Assembly: GCA_016871315.1 (NCBI GenBank)
Contig: VFZE01000042.1
Coordinates: 1 to 53,578, forward strand
Direction: 5' to 3'
Source of the DNA: Acidimicrobiia bacterium
Lineage (GTDB): Bacteria; Acidobacteriota; Terriglobia; Bryobacterales; Bryobacteraceae
Length of the DNA: 53,578 bases
The position numbers and the translations under genes were made by a program. The notes under the pieces were generated by a model that saw only the letters and a program-made list of their open reading frames with translations, searched no databases and was not told the DNA's origin. Below are positions 48,301 through 53,578 of this stretch, in pieces. The first letter of the stretch is position 1. Every line of letters begins with the position of its first letter.

Positions 48301-48924
48301 ACGCTGATACTGCCGTAGCACTTTCTGCACATAGAGCTGCGTCTCGGTAAAAGGCGGGATCCCATTATGTCGCTCCACCGCCTTCACGCCCGCGTTATAA
48401 GCAGCCAGCGCCTTCCCGCTCTCCCCGTCAAATCGCACCAGCAAATCCCGCAAGTGACGCGCCCCGGCATCCACATTCTGCTCCACGTTGTGCGGGTCAG
48501 CCTCCAGAATCGCCGCCGTGGCCGGCATCAGCTGCATCACCCCGATCGCCCCTTTCGGAGACACCGCATCCACGCGGTAAGCCGACTCCACCCTGGCCAC
48601 GCTGTGGAGAAACTCCGCAGGCAACCCCCACCTCTCGGCCGCCTGATCCAGCAGCGTCCGCGGGTCGGCCGTCTTCGGCCGCTCCATCACCGGTACGGGC
48701 TTCTCCACTACTATGTCCTCGGCAACCGCTTCCTCCTCCTCCACCGACAGCACTTCACCCAACAGAAGCTCGATCCAGCCTCCCCCTGTCTTCAGCTTGA
48801 TTACCCCGTCCTCAACCAAGTGTCCTTCGACGGCCATGCGGAAGCCCGAACGTAGCAGCACCTGCTCACCCGCGAACGCGGCGCCGGCGGTCCAAAGGAA
48901 AAACAGAAACCTCACTCTGTTCAT
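48277..48924 (-). CDS. Lytic transglycosylase (SLT domain)
   Basis: This is a 215-residue exported peptidoglycan lytic transglycosylase. The signal peptide is about 1-18 (RFLFFLWTAGAAFA). A mature N-terminal part of about 65 residues is followed by the SLT domain: catalytic E113 in SVARVESAYRVDA, GAIGVMQLMPATA near 128, NVDAGARHLRDLL, and ALAAYNAG near 180. It cleaves the glycan between MurNAc and GlcNAc with formation of anhydro-MurNAc. The reading frame is open far upstream over the STT3 N-terminus, but the ATG at 48924 places the signal peptide at the start. It is divergent from the STT3 gene with 67 bases between starts. Confidence 0.92.
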   Translation of the reverse strand: MNRVRFLFFLWTAGAAFAGEQVLLRSGFRMAVEGHLVEDGVIKLKTGGGWIELLLGEVLSVEEEEAVAEDIVVEKPVPVMERPKTADPRTLLDQAAERWGLPAEFLHSVARVESAYRVDAVSPKGAIGVMQLMPATAAILEADPHNVEQNVDAGARHLRDLLVRFDGESGKALAAYNAGVKAVERHNGIPPFTETQLYVQKVLRQYQRLMKQTVK

Positions 48925-48977
48925 TATGACGCCGCTCAAGGCGCCGCCGTGCACTACATCATGGACTTTCGGTGCAG

Positions 48978-48983
48978 TAAAAT
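48978..48983 (+). promoter_or_regulatory. -10 element close to the STT3 start codon
   Basis: TAAAAT (five of six to consensus) ends eight bases before the ATG at 48992, fitting a leaderless transcript. No -35 or ribosome binding site is seen. Confidence 0.35.
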
Positions 48984-48991
48984 CAAGAACC

Positions 48992-51331
48992 ATGCTGGAG
49001 AACCCTCCGCCGGAGCAGGAACCGTCCTCTCCGCCTCCCGACCCCCCGCAGGAACCGGAGCCGAATCCGGAGCTGGCCACGCAGGCCGAGCCCGAGCTCG
49101 CGCCGGTGTCGCCCCCCCCCGCTCCCGTGACCATTCCCCCACGGCTGCAATGGCTGCTGCTGGCCTTGGTCTGTCTTTCTACTTTCGCTTTGCGATCCGT
49201 GTTCGCCTACCCATACATCTTCCGGCCAAACTTGATCAGCTTTTCGGAAACCGACGCCTATTACCATATGCGGCACGTCGAGCACATGCTTCACAACTTC
49301 CCCCACCGCATGAGCTGGGATGCCTTCGGCACTTTTCCCTTCGGACAGCCGGAATTCACCGGGCCCCTGTTCGACTACATCCTCGCGACTATCATCTGGA
49401 TCGCGGGCCTGGGCTCTCCCTCCAAGCACCTCATGGAGGTAATAGGCGCCTGGTTTCCCGTCGTACTTGCAACGTTGATTCCGCTGGCCCTGTTCTGGCT
49501 CGGCCGCGCCATCTTCTCCCCCGCCGCCGGACTGATCGCGGGCGCTCTGACCGCCGTTAGCTCAGGCCATTTCCTCCGCATCGGCTCGCTTGGTTTTGTC
49601 GATCATCACGTGCTGGAGTCGCTGCTTGCCTGTCTCGTTCTGTTCGCCTATGCCCGAGCAATGGCGGAATCGACAGCCGAAAACGCCTCTGGCGCCAGAC
49701 GTTGGACGCTTTGGTTCGCTCTGCTCCTGGGAGCCTACTTGCTCACCTGGGTTGCCGGCGCCTTGCTGGTGGCCATTCTGGTTGGCTGGACCGCGATCTC
49801 CTGCCTGTTCCGCCACTGGCGCAGAGAATCTGCGCTTCCTCTCGCCCGCATCCTGGTCCCGGCCTTGCTGATGGCCTTTCTCCTTCATTTGCCCGCTTCC
49901 CATATTGCCTGGGCACGATTCACTCAGGCCGCCCTGCTCGGGGGCGCTGCCGGCATCCTTTGTCTGACCCTATTGTCGGAGTATTTTCGACCCGCGCCCC
50001 GGTACAGCTTCTTCATCACGCTGCTCGGGATCGGTCTCGGCGTCTTCAGCCTTATCTGGTCGTTCTACCCAGCCCTGCTTGTGAGAGTCATTCTGCAGGT
50101 TGCGCGGATGGTTCCCTCCGGACCCTGGCGGACCATTAGCGAGCTTCGCCCTATTCTGCAAAGCTCCAACGCAGCCACGGTGGCGGCCATCTGGGACCAG
50201 TTCGGCGCCACCTTGTTTGTGGCCGCCCTTGTTCTCCTGTGGCTCGCCTTTAGCCCCAACCTGAAATCCATGCCCGGCCGCAGCCTCTTCCTCTTTTACA
50301 GCACCGTCATGATCCTGGAGGCCCTCGTCCAGGTCCGCATGACCTACTACGCCGTTCCCGCTGCAGCCCTGCTCGCCGCCTATCCCTGCGCTTGGGCATT
50401 GCAGGGCTCCTGGCCGAGACGCATCTTCGGAATCCTGTTGATCGGCGGCATGATCATCCCCGAGGTGCCAACCGCCATCGCGATACAGAAACTGCCCGCC
50501 GGTCCAAGCGAAGCGTGGTGGAAACTTGTCCACTGGCTGCGCGATAACACTCCGCCCCCGTTCCCCAACATGGACGCCTATTTCGCCAAATACGCAAGGT
50601 CCAGGCGAGAGTTCTCTTATCCACCCACCGCCTACGGAATCATGACCTGGTGGGACAACGGTCACCTGATCAACTACGGCGCCCATCGCATGCCCTCCGC
50701 CAATCCTCACCAAACAGGAGCCATTACCGCCGCCAAGTTCTACCTCTCCCAGACTCAGCCGGAAGCTTTGGAACTGTTGCGCAAAGTGGGTGCTCGATAT
50801 GTCATCGGCGACCCCAGCCTGCTGATGATGCGAAACATTCGCGAGCATAAGGAAGTTTTCGACGGCACTCTCACCGGCGTGGCCTACTGGGCCGCGGAGA
50901 ATCCGCGCCGTTACTTTGACGCGGTCAATCAGGAAGTCGTCGAAGGCATCACAGAGCCTATCGCCATCTACTACCCCGATTACTATCGCACGATGGCTGT
51001 TCGCCTCACCTTGTTCGATGGTCAAGCCGTTGTTCCAGCCAACAGCACCTGGGTGGTCCGCCTGAAAGAAACCAATTTGGGTGGGTTTGTGAAACTCGAC
51101 CTCGACTTCTCACGCCAATTTGAAACCTACGAGCAAGCTGAGGAGTTCCGAGTTCAAAGCAACGATCCATCCCTGCGCATCGCGGGCCTGGATCCGTTCC
51201 GGACTTGCATCCCGCTGGAGAAACTCACCGCATTTTCCCGCGAGTATCAAGGCGAATCATCGGCTGCCGTCGACAATCAGCTGGTACCTGGCCTCTCGGT
51301 CTTCTACGTGAGTTCCGTTCCCGTGCAGTGA
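48992..51331 (+). CDS. STT3-type oligosaccharyltransferase (PglB/AglB-like)
   Basis: This is a 779-residue multi-pass membrane protein of the STT3 family, which transfers a lipid-linked oligosaccharide to Asn of secreted proteins. The acidic acceptor-site motif SETDAYYHMRH (D88) follows the first transmembrane helix, and about 12 further hydrophobic helices run to about residue 500. The periplasmic C-terminal domain contains TWWDNGHLINYGA near residues 552-564, matching the WWDYG acceptor-recognition motif with Asn for Tyr. The N-terminus (1-50) is an unusual Pro/Glu-rich tail on the cytoplasmic side. No other glycosylation genes are adjacent. The ATG at 48992 is used because a -10-like element is eight bases upstream; the frame itself is open from 48713. 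Confidence 0.88.
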   Translation: MLENPPPEQEPSSPPPDPPQEPEPNPELATQAEPELAPVSPPPAPVTIPPRLQWLLLALVCLSTFALRSVFAYPYIFRPNLISFSETDAYYHMRHVEHMLHNFPHRMSWDAFGTFPFGQPEFTGPLFDYILATIIWIAGLGSPSKHLMEVIGAWFPVVLATLIPLALFWLGRAIFSPAAGLIAGALTAVSSGHFLRIGSLGFVDHHVLESLLACLVLFAYARAMAESTAENASGARRWTLWFALLLGAYLLTWVAGALLVAILVGWTAISCLFRHWRRESALPLARILVPALLMAFLLHLPASHIAWARFTQAALLGGAAGILCLTLLSEYFRPAPRYSFFITLLGIGLGVFSLIWSFYPALLVRVILQVARMVPSGPWRTISELRPILQSSNAATVAAIWDQFGATLFVAALVLLWLAFSPNLKSMPGRSLFLFYSTVMILEALVQVRMTYYAVPAAALLAAYPCAWALQGSWPRRIFGILLIGGMIIPEVPTAIAIQKLPAGPSEAWWKLVHWLRDNTPPPFPNMDAYFAKYARSRREFSYPPTAYGIMTWWDNGHLINYGAHRMPSANPHQTGAITAAKFYLSQTQPEALELLRKVGARYVIGDPSLLMMRNIREHKEVFDGTLTGVAYWAAENPRRYFDAVNQEVVEGITEPIAIYYPDYYRTMAVRLTLFDGQAVVPANSTWVVRLKETNLGGFVKLDLDFSRQFETYEQAEEFRVQSNDPSLRIAGLDPFRTCIPLEKLTAFSREYQGESSAAVDNQLVPGLSVFYVSSVPVQ

Positions 51332-51337
51332 TACAAT
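51332..51337 (+). promoter_or_regulatory. Extended -10 element of the Gfo/Idh gene
   Basis: TGA followed by TACAAT is an extended -10 element; the TGA is also the stop codon of the STT3 gene. It ends nine bases before the ATG at 51347, so the transcript would have almost no leader. Confidence 0.5.
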
Positions 51338-51346
51338 TCTCTGCTT

Positions 51347-52645
51347 ATGACCGGCAAGACTGACACCCACCGCCGCACGTTTATTCAAGGCGCCTCCGCC
51401 GCGCTCACCACATCGCTATTCACCTCGAATCTGAAAGGCGCCAACGACAGGCCCCGCATCGCACACATCGGCATGGGCCGCATGGGCCGCTCCAATCTCG
51501 GCATGGCCATGAAGCAGGAGAATGTGGAAAACGTCGCGGTTTGCGACGTGTATGAGCCGCATCTCAAACAGGCCGTCGAGATGACCCAAGGGACGGCGAA
51601 ACCCGTGAAGGACTTCCGCGAGATCCTCGCCGACAAATCCATCGACATCGTCTGCATCTCCACGCCCGACCACTGGCACGCCTACATGACGGTCGAGGCA
51701 TGCAAGGCCGGCAAGGACGTCTACGTGGAGAAACCCATCTGCGTCACCGTCGATGAGGGAACGAAAATGGTCCAGGCCGCGCGCAAGTACAACCGCGTTG
51801 TCCAAGCCGGCACCATGCAGCGCTCCGGCGTTCATTTCCAGAAGGCCGTCCAAATCGTCAAAAGCGGCGAACTCGGCCAGGTCACCTTTGTCCGCACCTG
51901 GAACTACGGCCTCATGACACCGGAAGGCATTGGTGCGCCCGCCGACGCCGAACCGCCCGCCGACCTCGATTGGGACATGTGGCTCGGCCCCGCGCCCAAG
52001 CGGCCCTTCAACGCTAACCGCTTCGGCGTCGACCCCAAGGCTTTCTCCCATTTCCGCTGGTTCTGGGACTACGCCGGCGGCATGATGACCGATTGGGGCG
52101 TCCACTGGCTCGACATCGTCCAGATGGCCTTCGATGAAGCCATGCCCAGCGCCATCACCGCGCTCGGCAACAAGTTCCGCCTTACCGATAATCGCGACAC
52201 TCCCGACACGATCCAGGTCACCTACGAGTATCCCGGCTTCATCGCCACTTATGAAAATCGCTACGGCAACGCCAATTCCTTCATGGGCAAGGGCGGGGGC
52301 ATTCTCTTCCACGGCGACAAGGCAACGTTGTTCGTCGATCGCTCCGGTTTCCAACTAGTCCCGGAGAAAGGCGTCGAAGGCATCGTGGACCGCGAGGAGA
52401 AATCCTCCAACAACTCCAACATGGCCCACTGGGCCAATTTCCTCGATTGCGTCCGCACACGCCAAAAACCCATCGCCGACATCGAAACCTGTCAGCGCTC
52501 CTCCACCACCTGCCTGCTCGGCAACGTTGCCCTCCGCTCCAAGCTCCGCGTGGACTGGGACTCCAAACGCTGGACCACCATGCAGCCGGAAGCGCGCCGC
52601 TTCCTCTCCCGCGAGGACCGCAAGCCCTGGAGGATCTCCGTCTGA
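51347..52645 (+). CDS. Tat-exported Gfo/Idh/MocA family oxidoreductase
   Basis: This is a 432-residue NAD(P)-dependent oxidoreductase of the glucose-fructose oxidoreductase family. A twin-arginine signal (THRRTFIQGASAALTTSLF, residues 7-25) is followed by the Rossmann motif IAHIGMGRMGRSNLG (about 38-52) and the catalytic Lys in VYVEKPICV (EKP 128-130). The C-terminal half contains the family's WFWDYAGGMMTDWGVHWLDIVQMAF segment near 240-265, with the His and Asp typical of the bacterial secreted subgroup. Such proteins act on sugars or cyclitols in the periplasm, with cofactor probably bound before export. A TGA-TACAAT extended -10 ends nine bases before the start. The last four bases overlap the next gene. 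Confidence 0.92.
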   Translation: MTGKTDTHRRTFIQGASAALTTSLFTSNLKGANDRPRIAHIGMGRMGRSNLGMAMKQENVENVAVCDVYEPHLKQAVEMTQGTAKPVKDFREILADKSIDIVCISTPDHWHAYMTVEACKAGKDVYVEKPICVTVDEGTKMVQAARKYNRVVQAGTMQRSGVHFQKAVQIVKSGELGQVTFVRTWNYGLMTPEGIGAPADAEPPADLDWDMWLGPAPKRPFNANRFGVDPKAFSHFRWFWDYAGGMMTDWGVHWLDIVQMAFDEAMPSAITALGNKFRLTDNRDTPDTIQVTYEYPGFIATYENRYGNANSFMGKGGGILFHGDKATLFVDRSGFQLVPEKGVEGIVDREEKSSNNSNMAHWANFLDCVRTRQKPIADIETCQRSSTTCLLGNVALRSKLRVDWDSKRWTTMQPEARRFLSREDRKPWRISV

Positions 52646-53028
52646 GCGGTACGGCCTTTGAACACGGCCTCGGCCTGAAACTGGTCCGCAAGCACAAGGA
52701 CGGTGTCACCCTCCAGTGTCCGCCCAGACCTGGCCTACTCAACGAAACCGGTGTCATGCACGGCGGAGTTATCGCCGCCATCGTCGATGAGGCTGTCTGG
52801 CACGCCCTTGTTCACCACTATGGCTCAAAGCGCCCTTGCACTACTACAGAGCTGAAAATCAACTACCTCCGACCTATCCCCCCTGGCAACGTCACCGCCC
52901 GAGCCTTCACCATGCGCGCCGGCAAGACCTTATTCGTCGGCAGAGTCGACGTTTTCGACCACCAGCGTAGGCTGGCCGCCGCCGGCGCGGCTACTTACAT
53001 GCTTCTGGAAGCCCTACCACAAGCTTAA
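52642..53028 (+). CDS. PaaI-type hot-dog thioesterase, apparently starting at CTG
   Basis: This is a 128-residue hot-dog fold thioesterase of the PaaI/YdiI type, which hydrolyses acyl-CoA thioesters. The signature GLLNETGVMHGGVIAAIVDEAVWHAL (about 33-58) includes the catalytic Asp/Glu region and the HGG motif; TTELKINYLRPIPPGNVTARA and VGRVDVFDHQRRLAAAGAATYML complete the fold. There is no ATG, GTG or TTG in frame between 52447 and the middle of the domain. CTG at 52642 overlaps the upstream TGA as CTGA and has GGAGGA seven bases upstream, and it gives the normal N-terminal length. The frame's ATG at 52447 lies far inside the previous gene. I therefore favour CTG initiation by translational coupling. 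Confidence 0.75.
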   Translation: MSGTAFEHGLGLKLVRKHKDGVTLQCPPRPGLLNETGVMHGGVIAAIVDEAVWHALVHHYGSKRPCTTTELKINYLRPIPPGNVTARAFTMRAGKTLFVGRVDVFDHQRRLAAAGAATYMLLEALPQA

Positions 53029-53094
53029 CAGAAGTAAATCAACAATTTACAAGTGCACCCTGTTTAGGGTAGTGCCGCTTCTCACGCCCTCCCG

Positions 53095-53100
53095 TATAAT
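53095..53100 (+). promoter_or_regulatory. -10 element for the receptor gene at the right edge
   Basis: A perfect TATAAT lies at 53095-53100, with a weak -35 (GTGCCG, three of six) 17 bases upstream. Transcription from near 53107 would leave a leader of about 110 bases before the ATG at 53216. The rest of 53029-53215 is AT-rich and holds no gene. Confidence 0.45.
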
Positions 53101-53215
53101 TAAGATATATTAATGATACGACTGATGCCCCTTCATAACAAACGCCTGTCTTCGATACCGCTGAGGCCAGGCACGTTTGCTGCTGTGGTTAGTTAACGTT
53201 AGGTTAGGAGAAACA

Positions 53216-53578
53216 ATGTTCGATTCATCCTGGAGCCGCCTCCGGCCGCTCCTCGTGTCTTTTATCGCCTTCGCCGCCGTTTGTGGGCTCCTTGTCAGCG
53301 CCCAAGCCGGCTCTGGCACAGGTGCTGCAGGGCTCTCTTGTCGGCAACGTCAAGGACCCCAGTGACTTCGCCATCCCGGAAGCCAAGGTGACCATTACCA
53401 ATACGCAGACCGGGCAATCAAGAACCGCTATGACCGATTACGCCGGTGTCTATCGGTTTCCAACGATGGGCGCCGGTACTTATGATGTCAACGTAACGCG
53501 CGACGGGTTCCGCCCGTTCACCAAGCGCAACGTGGTTGTTTCGATCAATACCTTGAACTAAACCGCTGACGCGGTATC
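53216..53578 (+). pseudogene. Carboxypeptidase-regulatory/TonB-receptor-like gene, frameshifted, partial
   Basis: An ATG at 53216 with AGGAG upstream opens a signal peptide (LRPLLVSFIAFAAVCGLLVSAQA) that runs out of frame. The mature domain, ALAQVLQGSLVGNVKDPS onward, continues in the +1 frame. That region (about 53310-53561) is a CarboxypepD_reg-like fold, the N-terminal domain of the large acidobacterial TonB-dependent receptor-like proteins: AIPEAKVTITNTQTGQSRTAMTDYAGVYRFPTMGAGTYDVNVTRDGF. A TAA stop follows VVVSINTLN, with TADAV in frame after it, where intact homologues continue with a strand. Two lesions within about 300 bases suggest a dead or recently damaged gene. The window ends at 53578, so the rest cannot be seen. 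Confidence 0.65.

Noticed and set aside
49970-51025. Open frame of 351 codons opposite the STT3 gene
   Set aside because: Antisense to the STT3 C-terminal domain including the WWDNG region; no domain seen.

Overview
The window looks like a chromosomal segment of an Acidobacterium, most likely from the Bryobacterales/Solibacter group. Four things point there: a VWFA-related secreted protein of the acidobacterial type, a truncated outer-membrane receptor gene with an N-terminal carboxypeptidase-regulatory-like domain at the right edge, a zinc-cysteine insertion in RpoB that I associate with this phylum, and several Tat-type dehydrogenase/isomerase proteins. This placement is inference from gene content; no rRNA or tRNA gene is visible.

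Layout. 1-5.7 kb (+ strand): purA, a Tat-exported TIM-barrel isomerase-like protein, an enoyl-CoA hydratase, a membrane site-2 protease with CBS domains, and a type II NADH dehydrogenase. 5.7-12.1 kb (- strand): a tight flagellar basal-body operon flgB-flgC-fliE-fliF-fliG-fliH-fliI-fliJ, preceded by a near-consensus sigma-54 promoter. 12.2-13.8 kb: an NAD-dependent epimerase and two small zinc-ribbon proteins. 13.9-24.6 kb (- strand): rplA-rplJ-rplL-rpoB-rpoC. The usual upstream partners (rplK, nusG, secE) are absent and replaced by unrelated DNA. The rplL-rpoB gap holds a possible terminator, an internal promoter and a hairpin just before rpoB. 25-31 kb: accessory and housekeeping genes, including an Rrf2 regulator with a perfect palindromic operator followed by cysK, a DUF72 protein, an HDOD protein, Maf and an EVE-domain protein.

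31-36 kb (+ strand): an exopolysaccharide export module (outer-membrane export protein, Wzz-like chain-length protein, tyrosine autokinase), followed by a GH31-like secreted protein whose catalytic barrel is largely missing. 36-41.4 kb (- strand): an ECF sigma/anti-sigma/DUF4252 operon, galE, a VWFA protein, an RND periplasmic adaptor and a sigma-54 activator. 41.7-44.2 kb: a membrane HD-GYP/GAF/GGDEF protein that may both make and degrade cyclic-di-GMP. 44-53.6 kb: secreted proteins (beta-propeller, DUF3500, acid phosphatase, lytic transglycosylase), a GntR regulator with a palindromic operator and a decayed target gene, an STT3-type oligosaccharyltransferase, a Gfo/Idh oxidoreductase, a thioesterase apparently starting at CTG, and a broken receptor gene.

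Themes. Motility, cyclic-di-GMP and exopolysaccharide genes lie close together, and sigma-54 probably links the flagellar operon to activators of the kind encoded at 40-41 kb. Many genes have a -10-like hexamer 6-11 bases before the start codon and no ribosome binding site, which suggests widespread leaderless transcripts. I found no insertion sequence, prophage, CRISPR array, toxin-antitoxin pair or defence island.
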